A stretch of DNA of 64,000 bases, taken from positions 186,001-250,000 of the forward strand of contig NZ_JANADO010000001.1 of assembly GCF_024199845.1 (NCBI RefSeq). The letters run 5' to 3'. Of this stretch, positions 27,113 to 35,852 are shown piece after piece. Under the pieces are notes generated by a model. The model had not been told where the DNA came from. It did no database searches and saw nothing but the letters and a program-made list of their open reading frames with translations. The stretch comes from Bradyrhizobium sp. CCGB12 (GTDB taxonomy: Bacteria; Pseudomonadota; Alphaproteobacteria; Rhizobiales; Xanthobacteraceae). Numbering within the stretch: the first letter of the stretch is position 1; the number at the start of each line of letters is the position of its first letter. Both the position numbers and the translations under genes were made by a program.

Positions 27113-28663
27113 ATGGGCGAAATTCGCAACTTCAAATCCGGCAATCAGGATGGGCCGCCTCCAGACGGCCCTACGCCGCCTCCACACGGCGCTATGCCTC
27201 GTCGTCTCGCGGCGATCATTGTCGGTGACATCGCTTCCTATAGTCGCTTGATGCAGGCCGACGAGGAGGGAACGCATCTCCGCGTCAAGCGGATCGAGCG
27301 GGACCTCATCCAGCCCAGCATCGTCGAGCACCATGGAAGTCTGGTGAAGACGACGGGCGACGGGTTCATCGCGATCTTCGACAGTCCCGTCGAGGCTGTT
27401 CGATGCAGCATCGTCATCCAGCAGAACCTCGTCGGCCGTAATGCCTCGCTCGCGAAGGATTCCCGGATCGAATACCGGATCGGCGTCAATCTCGGTGATG
27501 TCATCGTCGAGCCGGACGATGTCTATGGCGACGGTGTCAACATCGCGACACGCATCGAGGGCATTGCTGCGCCTGGTCAGGTTTACATCTCGGGCGCGAT
27601 CTACGAGCAGATCAAGCACAAGGTGGTATGCGGCTATGAGTCCCTCGGCGACCGGAAGGTCAAGAACATAACCGATCCCGTGCGCGTCTACCGCGTGCTG
27701 CCCGACGCAGACGCGGTCGGCAGCACGCGAAGCCGGCGCGAGAATGCCCTTATATTCCTGCTGGGCCTCATGCTGCTGGTCATGGCCGGTGGCGTGCTCT
27801 GGTCGCTGCTGCCGCAGACACCCGGCGGGACGAGCGAGCAGGCTGCCACGCCTGCCGCTTCTCCCAGCGTGTCACCGATCCCGCAGCCCCCGCCGCGCGA
27901 AGCGACGACACATACGCCGCAGCCGTCTCCCTCATTGGCTTCGGCGCCGCCGCCGCCCGCGCCGTCGCCAAGCCCATCAGTGACGCCGATTCGCGAACCC
28001 GAGATGATCCCAATTCGCGGCGGCAGCTTCGCGATGGGAAGCAATGACGATCCGACCGAACGGCCTGTCCACCAGGTCACGATCAAGCCGTTCTCGATCG
28101 GAAAATATCCGGTGACCGTGCAGGAGTGGAACGAATGCGCCGCTGCAAAGGGATGCGCATTCACCGCCACCGGCAAGGACGATGCTCCGATCAACAATGT
28201 GAGCTGGACCGACGCGCAGCAATATGTCGTCTGGCTCGCGCAGGCGACGAAGAAGCCCTACCGGCTTCTGAGCGAAGCCGAGTGGGAATATGCGGCGCGC
28301 GGCGGAACGCAGACCAAATATTGGTGGGGCGACAGGCTGCAGCCGGGGATGGCCGGGTGCAAGGATTGCGGTGATCTCGCGGCCGAGCAGCCGGCCAAGG
28401 TCGGCAGCTTCAAGCCCAATCCATTCGGGCTCTATGACATGGGCGGCGGCATCGATCAGTGGGTCGAGGACTGCTGGCACAGGACCTATCAGGGCGCGCC
28501 GAGCGACGGCTCGGCGTGGAGCAGTGCGGACTGCAGCTCTCATGTCCTGCGGTCGGGCTCCTGGAAGAACGATTCAAGATATGTGCGGTCGTCAAACCGC
28601 GATGGTTACGACACCAATGTCCGTTACCCCACGCATGGATTCCGTGTCGCGCTCAGTCCGTAG
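27113..28663 (+). CDS. membrane class III adenylate/guanylate cyclase with periplasmic FGE-like domain
   Basis: A 516-residue protein. Residues about 30-195 form a class III nucleotide cyclase domain with metal ligands D39 (IVGDIASYSRLM) and D83 (TTGDG), K79 and the transition-state pair N143/R147 (GDGVNIATRIE), so activity is expected. A single transmembrane helix (about 211-233) leads to a Pro/Ser-rich linker (about 235-295) and a C-terminal sulfatase-modifying-factor (FGE) fold domain (EMIPIRGGSFAMGS, SEAEWEYAARGG, HGFRVALSP). The cysteines of true FGE are missing, so this is probably a sensing or binding domain outside the membrane. Start: ATG 27113 with GGAG upstream; a GTG at 27098 is possible. 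Confidence 0.85.
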   Translation: MGEIRNFKSGNQDGPPPDGPTPPPHGAMPRRLAAIIVGDIASYSRLMQADEEGTHLRVKRIERDLIQPSIVEHHGSLVKTTGDGFIAIFDSPVEAVRCSIVIQQNLVGRNASLAKDSRIEYRIGVNLGDVIVEPDDVYGDGVNIATRIEGIAAPGQVYISGAIYEQIKHKVVCGYESLGDRKVKNITDPVRVYRVLPDADAVGSTRSRRENALIFLLGLMLLVMAGGVLWSLLPQTPGGTSEQAATPAASPSVSPIPQPPPREATTHTPQPSPSLASAPPPPAPSPSPSVTPIREPEMIPIRGGSFAMGSNDDPTERPVHQVTIKPFSIGKYPVTVQEWNECAAAKGCAFTATGKDDAPINNVSWTDAQQYVVWLAQATKKPYRLLSEAEWEYAARGGTQTKYWWGDRLQPGMAGCKDCGDLAAEQPAKVGSFKPNPFGLYDMGGGIDQWVEDCWHRTYQGAPSDGSAWSSADCSSHVLRSGSWKNDSRYVRSSNRDGYDTNVRYPTHGFRVALSP

Positions 28664-28681
28664 GTGCTGGAGTCAATTTTG

Positions 28682-29131
28682 ATGAAGATCATTTCCGTTG
28701 TCGCGCTGGCGGCCGCGATTGCATTGCTCCCGGGCGCGGCCTACTCGCAAGGCAAGACCGCGCCCAAGGACGCCAAGCTCTATTTCATCACGCCCTATGA
28801 CGGCCAGAAATTTCGCGGTGCATTCTGGGTCCGGTTCGGCTTGCGCAACATGGGCGTGACGCATGCCGGCGACGACTACCAGAACGCCGGCCATCATCAT
28901 CTGCTGGTCGATGTAAAAGATCCCATCGATCCCAAGGAGCCGATCCCTCAGGACAAGTCGCACCTGCATTTCGGCGCTGGGCAGACCGAAACCTTGCTCG
29001 ACCTTCCCCCGGGGACGCACACGCTCCAGCTCGTGCTCGGCGACGCCAAGCACTATCCGTTCGAACCACCCGTCGTGTCGGAGAAGATCACGATACGCGT
29101 CAGGCAGCCTGTCTCGGCGCGGAATAGATGA
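28682..29131 (+). CDS. DUF4399 periplasmic protein
   Basis: A 149-residue protein with a signal peptide (MKIISVVALAAAIALLPGAA, cleavage near YSQ). The mature part matches DUF4399: VRFGLRNMGVTHAG, NAGHHHLLVD, HLHFGAGQTETLLDLPPG and TLQLVLGD. The His cluster HHH suggests metal binding. Function unknown. It follows the cyclase by 18 bp and may be in the same transcript. Confidence 0.82.
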   Translation: MKIISVVALAAAIALLPGAAYSQGKTAPKDAKLYFITPYDGQKFRGAFWVRFGLRNMGVTHAGDDYQNAGHHHLLVDVKDPIDPKEPIPQDKSHLHFGAGQTETLLDLPPGTHTLQLVLGDAKHYPFEPPVVSEKITIRVRQPVSARNR

Positions 29132-30187
29132 TCATCGCAGGCTGGCGTTGATCTTGTCCAGCACCGCCGAGCCCGGGCACAGCGTGTCCGCTTCCAGCGT
29201 GTTGAGCGGCGTCTCGACCGTGTCGAGATGCTCGTGCAGGTCTTCCGCGTCGGGATCGACGTAGAGGAGACCGGTGACGATCTGGCCCTTGGCGGCGTGC
29301 CTCGCGAGGAAGGTCTGGGCCCCTAGCCGGTCGTGCGGATCGTAGTCGGCGTCGATCTTGCGGAGCGCGACCTTGCTGCCGTCGTGCTGCTCGACCACCT
29401 GCACTGTGCCCGGTGCGTAATCCACAGCGATTGGATCGCGCCCGACCAGCACGTCGAGCCTGTTCACGGCGTCATTGTGCTCGCGGACATAGTCAAAACT
29501 CTTGGTTGAGCCGGCGTGGTTGTTGAAGGCGATGCAGGGGCTGATGACGTCGATGAAGGACGCACCCTTGTGACGGATCGCGGCCGCGATCAGCGGCACC
29601 AACTGGGTCTTGTCGCCGGAGAATGAGCGCGCCACGAAGGTGGCACCTAACTGCAGCGCGATCGCGACGAGGTCGATGGCATTGTCGGTGTTGGTGACGC
29701 CCTTCTTGGACTTCGAGCCGCGGTCGGCGGTGGCCGAGAACTGGCCCTTGGTCAGGCCGTAGACGCCGTTGTTCTCGACGATATAGGTCATGTTGACGCC
29801 GCGCCGGATCGAATGCGCGAACTGGCCGAAGCCGATCGAGGCGGAATCGCCGTCGCCGGAGACGCCGAGATAGATCAGGTCGCGATTGGCGAGGTTGGCA
29901 CCGGTCAGCACGCTGGGCATGCGGCCGTGCACGGAGTTGAAGCCGTGCGAATTGCCGAGGAAATAGTCCGGCGTCTTCGACGAGCAGCCGATGCCGGAGA
30001 TTTTCGCCACCCGGTGCGGCTCGATCGAAAGCTCATAGCAGGCCTCGATGATCGAGGCCGTGATCGAGTCATGACCGCAACCGGCACACAGCGTCGAGAT
30101 CTTGCCCTCGTAGTCGCGGTGGGTGTAGCCGAGCTCGTTCTTCTTCAGCCCCGGATGATGGAATTTGGGCTTGGCAATATAGGTCAT
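29132..30187 (-). CDS. korB: 2-oxoacid:ferredoxin oxidoreductase, beta subunit
   Basis: A 351-residue TPP-binding subunit of a 2-oxoacid (probably 2-oxoglutarate) ferredoxin oxidoreductase. The Fe-S/TPP region begins with TLCAGCGHDSI, continues with ISGIGCSSKTP and the TPP motif GVSGDGDSASIG to ENNGVYGLTKGQ. With KorA it converts 2-oxoacid and CoA to acyl-CoA, CO2 and reduced ferredoxin. The ATG overlaps the korA stop by four bases. Confidence 0.92.
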   Translation of the reverse strand: MTYIAKPKFHHPGLKKNELGYTHRDYEGKISTLCAGCGHDSITASIIEACYELSIEPHRVAKISGIGCSSKTPDYFLGNSHGFNSVHGRMPSVLTGANLANRDLIYLGVSGDGDSASIGFGQFAHSIRRGVNMTYIVENNGVYGLTKGQFSATADRGSKSKKGVTNTDNAIDLVAIALQLGATFVARSFSGDKTQLVPLIAAAIRHKGASFIDVISPCIAFNNHAGSTKSFDYVREHNDAVNRLDVLVGRDPIAVDYAPGTVQVVEQHDGSKVALRKIDADYDPHDRLGAQTFLARHAAKGQIVTGLLYVDPDAEDLHEHLDTVETPLNTLEADTLCPGSAVLDKINASLR

Positions 30188-32031
30188 GACACGGCCTTGC
30201 GGAGCGGGGTCACCTTGAGGTGATCCTGGTGGTCGCCAATGGCTTTTGCGATGAAGCGGGCGGTGATCGGGGAGCCGTCGTAATGCACGATCGGCACGAG
30301 GCGGACGGGATCGATGCCGTTCTCGTTGACGATGAGCTGGCGGAGCTGGCTGTCGCGGTTCTGCTCGACCACGTAGACGAAGTCGTGCTCGGCGAGGAAG
30401 CTCGCGACGCTCGAGTGGAACGGGAAGGCGCGAATGCGCACGCGGTCGAGCTGATGCCCGCGCGCCTCGAGCAAGCCGATCGCCTCGTCCATCGCCGGCG
30501 AGGTCGAGCCGAAATAGATCACGCCATATTTGGTCGGCCGTTCTGCATTGGCCTGCAGCGGCCGCGGCACCAGGTCCTGCGCGGTCTCGAACTTGCGCAC
30601 CAGGCGCTGCATGTTGTCGGCGTAGACCGAGCCTTCCTCTGAATAGCGCGCATAGCGATCACGCGAAGTGCCGCGGGTGAAGTAGGAGCCCTTGGTCGGG
30701 TGCGTGCCGGGATAGGTGCGGTAGGGAATGCCGTCGCCATCGACGTCGAGATAGCGGCCGAAGTCGCGGCCTTCCTCCAGCATTCCCGTGGTCATCACCT
30801 TGCCGCGGTCGTACTGCCGCGCGTCGTCCCATTTCAGCGGACGGCAGAGGCGATGGTTCATGCCGATGTCGAGGTCGAGCATCAGGAAGATCGTGGTCTG
30901 GAGCCGCTCGGCGAGGTCGAAGGCGGCAGCCGCGAATTCGAAGGCTTCGGCAGGATCTTCCGGGAACAGCAGCACGTGCTTGGTGTCGCCATGCGAAGCA
31001 TAGGCGCAGGCGATGATGTCGCATTGCTGGGTGCGGGTCGGCATGCCCGTCGAGGGGCCGGCGCGCTGGATGTTCATGATCACTGCCGGAATTTCGGCGA
31101 AATAGGAGAGGCCGATGAACTCGGTCATCAAGGAGATGCCGGGGCCGGAGGTCGCGGTGAAGGCGCGGGCGCCGTTCCAGGACGCGCCGATGACGATGCC
31201 GATGGAAGCCAGCTCGTCCTCGCCCTGCACGATCGCGTATTTCGCCTTGCCGGTCTCGGGATCGTGCCGGTACTTCTTGCAGTGGGCGGTGAAGGCTTCT
31301 GCCACCGACGAGGACGGCGTGATCGGATACCAGGCGCAGACCGTGGCGCCGCCATAGACGGCGCCGAGCGCGGCGGCGCTGTTGCCTTCGATGAAGATGC
31401 GGTCGCCGACCTTGTCGGACTTCTTCACCCGCAGGCCGAGCGGGCATTTCAAATTCTGCAGCGCCCAGTCGCGGCCGAGATGCAGCGCGTGGACGTTAGA
31501 GGAGAGCAGCTTCTCCTTGCCCTTGTACTGCTCGCCGATCAGCTGCTCGATCAGCTTCGGGTCCATGTCGAGCAACGCGCTGAGCGCGCCGAGATAGATG
31601 ATGTTCTTGAATAGCTGGCGCTGGCGCGGATCGGTATAGGTCGAGTTGGTGATCGCGGTGAGCGGTACGCCGATCACGGTGATGTCGTCGCGGAATTTGG
31701 TCGACGGCATCGGCTTGGTGGAATCGTAGAACAGATAGCCGCCCGGCTCGATGCCGGCGACGTCCTTGTCCCAGGTCTGCGGGTTCATCGCCACCATCAG
31801 GTCGACGCCGCCGCGGGCGCCGAGATGGCCGTCTTCGGTGACCCGCACCTCGTACCAGGTCGGCAGGCCCTGGATGTTGGAGGGGAAGATGTTGCGCGGG
31901 GAAACCGGGACGCCATGGCGCAGGATCGCGCGCGCGAACATCTCGTTGGCGCTGGCCGAGCCGGAGCCGTTGACATTGGCGAAGCGGACGACGAAGTCGT
32001 TTACGCTGCTGAGCGGCTTTTTGTCGGGCAT
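30184..32031 (-). CDS. korA: 2-oxoacid:ferredoxin oxidoreductase, alpha subunit (gamma-alpha fusion)
   Basis: A 615-residue subunit. The N-terminal part (about 1-200) is the gamma domain (FVVRFANVNGSGSASANEMF), and the rest is the alpha (pyrimidine-binding) domain: FIEGNSAAALGAVYGGATVCAW, PGISLMTEFIGLSYFAEIPA and RAGPSTGMPTRTQQCD. The ATG at 32031 was chosen for homology; it lies inside the 3' end of the upstream GltD-like gene (31-base overlap). The three genes form one operon. Confidence 0.92.
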   Translation of the reverse strand: MPDKKPLSSVNDFVVRFANVNGSGSASANEMFARAILRHGVPVSPRNIFPSNIQGLPTWYEVRVTEDGHLGARGGVDLMVAMNPQTWDKDVAGIEPGGYLFYDSTKPMPSTKFRDDITVIGVPLTAITNSTYTDPRQRQLFKNIIYLGALSALLDMDPKLIEQLIGEQYKGKEKLLSSNVHALHLGRDWALQNLKCPLGLRVKKSDKVGDRIFIEGNSAAALGAVYGGATVCAWYPITPSSSVAEAFTAHCKKYRHDPETGKAKYAIVQGEDELASIGIVIGASWNGARAFTATSGPGISLMTEFIGLSYFAEIPAVIMNIQRAGPSTGMPTRTQQCDIIACAYASHGDTKHVLLFPEDPAEAFEFAAAAFDLAERLQTTIFLMLDLDIGMNHRLCRPLKWDDARQYDRGKVMTTGMLEEGRDFGRYLDVDGDGIPYRTYPGTHPTKGSYFTRGTSRDRYARYSEEGSVYADNMQRLVRKFETAQDLVPRPLQANAERPTKYGVIYFGSTSPAMDEAIGLLEARGHQLDRVRIRAFPFHSSVASFLAEHDFVYVVEQNRDSQLRQLIVNENGIDPVRLVPIVHYDGSPITARFIAKAIGDHQDHLKVTPLRKAVS

Positions 32032-33800
32032 GTCGAACCTGCGTAGGTCATCTCGATGAAATATTTCTGCATGTCCCAGGCGCCGGTGGGACAACGCTCT
32101 GCGCACAGTCCGCAATGCAGGCAGACGTCCTCGTCCTTGATCATCACGCGCCCGGTCTTGAGATCCGAGGAGACGTAGAGATCCTGGTCAGGATGCGGCG
32201 ACGGCGCCTTCAGGCGCTGGCGCAGATCGCCCTCTTCGCCGTTATCAGTGAAAGTGATGCAATCCATCGGGCAGATGTCGGCGCAGGCATCGCACTCGAT
32301 GCAGAGCGAGGTCGAGAACACGGTCTGGACGTCGCAGTTCAGGCAGCGCTCGGCTTCCCCGAGCGCGAGCTTGACGTCGTAGCCGAGCTCGACTTCGGCG
32401 CGGATGTCCTTCAGCGCGATCACCTTGTCGCGATGCGGCACCTTGAAGCGCTTGTCGTTTGAGATGTCGTTGTCATAGCTCCATTCGTGGATGCCCATCT
32501 TCTGCGAGGAGATTTGCACCTCCGGCAGCGGACGCTCGGTGATGTCCTCGCCCGAAAGCAAGCGATGGATCGACAGCGCGGCGTCATGGCCGTGCGCGAC
32601 CGCCCAGATGATGTTCTTGGGCCCGAACGCAGCGTCGCCGCCGAAGAACACCTTTGGATTGGTCGAGACGAAGGTCTTCGGATCGACCTTGGGCATGTGC
32701 CATTTGTCGAACTCGATGCCGCAATCCTGCTCGATCCAGGGGAAGGCATTCTCCTGGCCGACCGCGACCAGCACGTCGTCACAGGGAATGGTCTGATCGG
32801 GGTCGCCCGAAGGCACGAGGTTACGGCGGCCTTTGTCGTCGTATTCGGCTTTGACGTGCTGGAAGGTGACGCCGATGAGCTTGCCGCTGACATGCTTGAA
32901 TGCCACCGGCACCATGTAGTTGAGGATCGGAATGTCCTCGTGGAGCGCGTCCTCCTTCTCCCAGGGCGAGGCCTTCATCTCCTCGAAGCCGGAGCGCACG
33001 ATCACCGTGACTTTCTCGCCGCCGAGCCGGCGCGCGGTGCGGCAGCAATCCATCGCGGTGTTGCCGCCGCCGAGCACGATCACGCGCTTGCCGATCTTGT
33101 CGACATGGCCGAACGACACGTTGGCCAGCCATTCGATGCCGATATGGATGTTGGCGGCGGCCTCCTTGCGGCCGGGAATGTCGAGCTCGCGGCCGCGCGG
33201 CGCGCCGGAGCCGACGAAGATCGCGTCATACTTTTCCGCGAGCAGCGACTTCATGCTGTCGATGCGCTGGCCGCCTTTGAACTCGACGCCGAGACCCAGG
33301 ATGTAGCCAGTCTCCTCGTCGATCACGGAGTTGGGCAGGCGGAATTTCGGGATCTGCGTGCGCATCATGCCGCCCGCTTCCGGATCGGCATCGAACACGG
33401 TGCATTGATAGCCGAGCGGCGCCAGATCGCGCGCCACCGTCAGCGAGGCGGGGCCGCCGCCGACCAGCGCAACACGCTTGCCGTTCGTCGGTGAGGGCCG
33501 CGGTAGGCGCTGCTTGATGTCGTCCTTGAAGTCGGCCGCGACGCGCTTCAGCCGGCAGATCGCGACGGGGGTTTCCTCGACGCGTCCGCGCCGGCACGCC
33601 GGCTCGCATGGACGATCGCAGGTGCGTCCCAGAATTCCGGGAAACACGTTCGATTTCCAATTGATCATGTAGGCGTCGCTGTAGCGGCCCTGGGCGATCA
33701 GACGGATGTATTCGGGAACCGGGGTGTGCGCAGGACAGGCCCATTGGCAATCGACCACTTTGTGAAAGTAGTCGGGGGCCGCGATGTCGGTCGGTTTCAT
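32001..33800 (-). CDS. GltD-like FAD/NAD(P) oxidoreductase with C-terminal 2[4Fe-4S] ferredoxin domain
   Basis: A 599-residue flavoprotein. The N-terminus has the cysteine-rich segment of glutamate synthase small subunits (VVDCQWACPAHTPVPEY, GRTCDRPCEPACRRG). Two dinucleotide folds follow: VALVGGGPASLTVARDL for FAD and VIVLGGGNTAMDCCRTA for NAD(P). The C-terminal part has two 4Fe-4S motifs, CIECDACADICP and CLHCGLCAERCP. No glutamate synthase large subunit is nearby; its position ahead of korA-korB suggests that it passes electrons between the Kor enzyme's ferredoxin level and NAD(P)H. Confidence 0.9.
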   Translation of the reverse strand: MKPTDIAAPDYFHKVVDCQWACPAHTPVPEYIRLIAQGRYSDAYMINWKSNVFPGILGRTCDRPCEPACRRGRVEETPVAICRLKRVAADFKDDIKQRLPRPSPTNGKRVALVGGGPASLTVARDLAPLGYQCTVFDADPEAGGMMRTQIPKFRLPNSVIDEETGYILGLGVEFKGGQRIDSMKSLLAEKYDAIFVGSGAPRGRELDIPGRKEAAANIHIGIEWLANVSFGHVDKIGKRVIVLGGGNTAMDCCRTARRLGGEKVTVIVRSGFEEMKASPWEKEDALHEDIPILNYMVPVAFKHVSGKLIGVTFQHVKAEYDDKGRRNLVPSGDPDQTIPCDDVLVAVGQENAFPWIEQDCGIEFDKWHMPKVDPKTFVSTNPKVFFGGDAAFGPKNIIWAVAHGHDAALSIHRLLSGEDITERPLPEVQISSQKMGIHEWSYDNDISNDKRFKVPHRDKVIALKDIRAEVELGYDVKLALGEAERCLNCDVQTVFSTSLCIECDACADICPMDCITFTDNGEEGDLRQRLKAPSPHPDQDLYVSSDLKTGRVMIKDEDVCLHCGLCAERCPTGAWDMQKYFIEMTYAGSTCPTKSRSAA

Positions 33801-34037
33801 TCCTACCCTGTCCGCGTAGGCTCAAAGACCCCGCGGCCTTTTGTTGAGCTTGGCGAGCGCTTATTGCGCTTCGATCTGGTTTCTGAATGACGTCATTGGG
33901 TTAGCTTATTAGAACCGCTCCGAAGTACAACGGCAAATTTGTGCGATCACCGGCTTTCATAGGAGCTGCGCGCGCACAGCATTAACGCAGGCGCGCGATA
34001 TGTGGCGGTGCAATATGTTGCGATGCGTATGAACGCG

Positions 34038-34715
34038 TCAGCTGCGCGCGATATCGCTTTTCGCGAGGTCCCACATCAGGCAGTAGGTGCCGACGGAGAC
34101 CGGAAGCGGGAAGGGCGCGGCGGCAGGGCCGGTGAAGCGCTCGGCGATCACGGCAGAGACCGCGCCGACATGTGTGCCGTCGATCAGCACGAACCAGTCG
34201 TGCGCGCCTTCGTTACGCACCGCCGGAATATCCGCAGTTGCGCCCGACAATTCCGGCTCGCTTTCGAGCAGATGCATCGAGATGATGCCTTCGCGGTCCT
34301 GCGGCGCCAACCTTTCCTGCAGTGCATCACGCCATGCGGCGGCATTGTCCGGCGTCGGCCGCAGCCGCACGAGGCCGAGCGCAGCGCCGCGGCCGGTGCC
34401 CTTGCTGATGGTGATGCGCGCGACGACGCGCAGCATGTCCTTGAAATGCCCCATGCTCCGCCGCGACCATTCGGTCTGGTTGGCGAGCCGCGTCCGGTAG
34501 GCAGGACTGTCGAGCACGTCGAGCGTCGCGGTGGAATACAGCGACAGATATTTCGGATTGGCGGCATGCGCGACATAGCGCCGCGCCTCCAAAAATCCGT
34601 CGATCGCGACGCGCTCTTCCAGATGCTCGCGATCGTACCAGCGGTTGAAATCGGTCTCGTTGGCCGCGTCGATGTTCATCGACGTCAGCAGCATGCCTTT
34701 CCCGGCGAGCGGCAT
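34038..34715 (-). CDS. dimeric alpha-beta barrel protein, function unknown
   Basis: A 225-residue protein without signal peptide. It appears to hold two ferredoxin-like (ABM/EthD-type) halves, about 5-105 and 115-205, the first marked by DFNRWYDREHLEERV, a pattern typical of dimeric alpha-beta barrel proteins. No catalytic motif could be assigned. It stands alone, with a repeat on its upstream side and a roughly 240-bp gap without recognised genes on its downstream side toward the GltD-like gene. Confidence 0.7.
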   Translation of the reverse strand: MPLAGKGMLLTSMNIDAANETDFNRWYDREHLEERVAIDGFLEARRYVAHAANPKYLSLYSTATLDVLDSPAYRTRLANQTEWSRRSMGHFKDMLRVVARITISKGTGRGAALGLVRLRPTPDNAAAWRDALQERLAPQDREGIISMHLLESEPELSGATADIPAVRNEGAHDWFVLIDGTHVGAVSAVIAERFTGPAAAPFPLPVSVGTYCLMWDLAKSDIARS

Positions 34716-34733
34716 TTTCTTGTCCTTCCCATG

Positions 34734-34862
34734 CTATCCCTCATGGTTGAGGTCCGGACGATGCTACGCATCGCCGGGCGAACCATGAAGGCTCGCTGCA
34801 GCCTATCGGCCTTCATCCTTCGAGACGCGCGCGAGGGGCGCGCTCCCTAGGATGAGGGGATA
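34734..34862. repeat. intergenic repeat with terminal inverted ends
   Basis: A 129-bp element starting TATCCCTCATGGTTGAGG and ending AGGATGAGGGGATA, so its ends are inverted. It also contains GAACCATGAAGG and CCTTCATCCTTCGAGACG. This type of repeat (CCCTCATGGTGAGGA...) is frequent in Bradyrhizobium and Rhodopseudomonas. It follows the prolyl aminopeptidase stop and may act as a transcript end. Confidence 0.7.
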
Positions 34863-34865
34863 GAT

Positions 34866-35852
34866 CTATCGCGGAATCTTCGATGCGAGATCGGCGATCG
34901 ACCTCATCACCGCGTCCCTCACGCCGGTATCATAGAGCGAATGTCCGGCTTCTTCCACGATGCGAAGCTCGGAACCGGGCCAAACTTTCGCGAGCGCCTG
35001 GGATGTCTCAGGCGGGCACAACAGGTCGTAACGCCCCTGGACGATGATCCCGGGAATGCCGGCGAGCTGCTCCGCCCTTCGCAGCAGCTGATCCTCGCTC
35101 ATGAAGGAGTTGTTGAGAAAATAATGCGCTTCCATGAACGGCGTCGCAGGCAGCGTGCGCCAGACGTTCAGTGACGCGACGTCCAGCCGCGTCTTCGCGG
35201 GCTTGTGCTCGGACAGGGTGCGCTCGGTGTCGTGCCAGGCCCGCGCGGCAGGGCCGTGCACGGCCGGATCGGCGTCGAGGATGCGGCGCCAATAGGCCTC
35301 CACCGGACGCGTATGCTCGTCGGGCGGCAGCACGCTCAGAAAATCCTCGTGGAGCGCGGGATAGAATTGCGACAGGCGCGAGGTGAACGCCGTCTCGACC
35401 TCCGCCCGGGTGCCGAGGAACGTCGCGCGCAGCGCGATGCCCGAAACGCGCGCGGGATGTGCCTGTGCATATGCCAGCGCCAGCGTCGCGCCCCAGGAGC
35501 CGCCGACCAGCATCCAGCGTGAGATGCCGAACTTTTCGCGGATCTTCTCCATGTCAGCGATCAGGTGCGCCGTCGTGTTGTGCTCGCGCGACCCCTTCGG
35601 GCGGCTGCGGCCGCAGCCGCGCTGGTCGAACAGCACCGCGCAGAAGCGATCGGGATCGAACAGACGGCGATGATCGGGCTGGCAGCCGCTGCCGGGCCCG
35701 CCATGCAGATAGACCGCGGGGATTCCGTCCGCCCGGCCGACGCTCTCGACATAGAGCTCGTGTCCGTCGCCGACGTCGAGCATGTCGGAGGTCAGCGGCG
35801 CAAAGGGATCGGCACGTTTGATCGAGCTGGCCGCGTCGGCGTCAGGTCCCAT
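34866..35852 (-). CDS. pip: prolyl aminopeptidase (alpha/beta hydrolase)
   Basis: A 328-residue cytoplasmic S33-family peptidase that removes N-terminal proline. The nucleophile Ser lies in GGSWGATLAL, the Asp in GRYDLLCPP and the His in EEAGHSLYD; VYLHGGPGSG gives the oxyanion region and DQRGCGRS is typical of the family. The ATG at 35852 overlaps the pqqE stop by 11 bp, so it is the last gene of the pqq operon and translation is coupled. That location raises the possibility of a role in PQQ precursor peptide processing, but the family is widespread and the link is inference. Confidence 0.88.
   Translation of the reverse strand: MGPDADAASSIKRADPFAPLTSDMLDVGDGHELYVESVGRADGIPAVYLHGGPGSGCQPDHRRLFDPDRFCAVLFDQRGCGRSRPKGSREHNTTAHLIADMEKIREKFGISRWMLVGGSWGATLALAYAQAHPARVSGIALRATFLGTRAEVETAFTSRLSQFYPALHEDFLSVLPPDEHTRPVEAYWRRILDADPAVHGPAARAWHDTERTLSEHKPAKTRLDVASLNVWRTLPATPFMEAHYFLNNSFMSEDQLLRRAEQLAGIPGIIVQGRYDLLCPPETSQALAKVWPGSELRIVEEAGHSLYDTGVRDAVMRSIADLASKIPR

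Noticed and set aside
28301..28663. Active formylglycine-generating enzyme
   Set aside because: The FGE fold is recognisable, but the cysteines needed for catalysis are not present.
32487..33494. 335-codon plus-strand frame opposite the GltD-like gene
   Set aside because: Antisense shadow of a well-supported gene with conserved Fe-S and nucleotide motifs.
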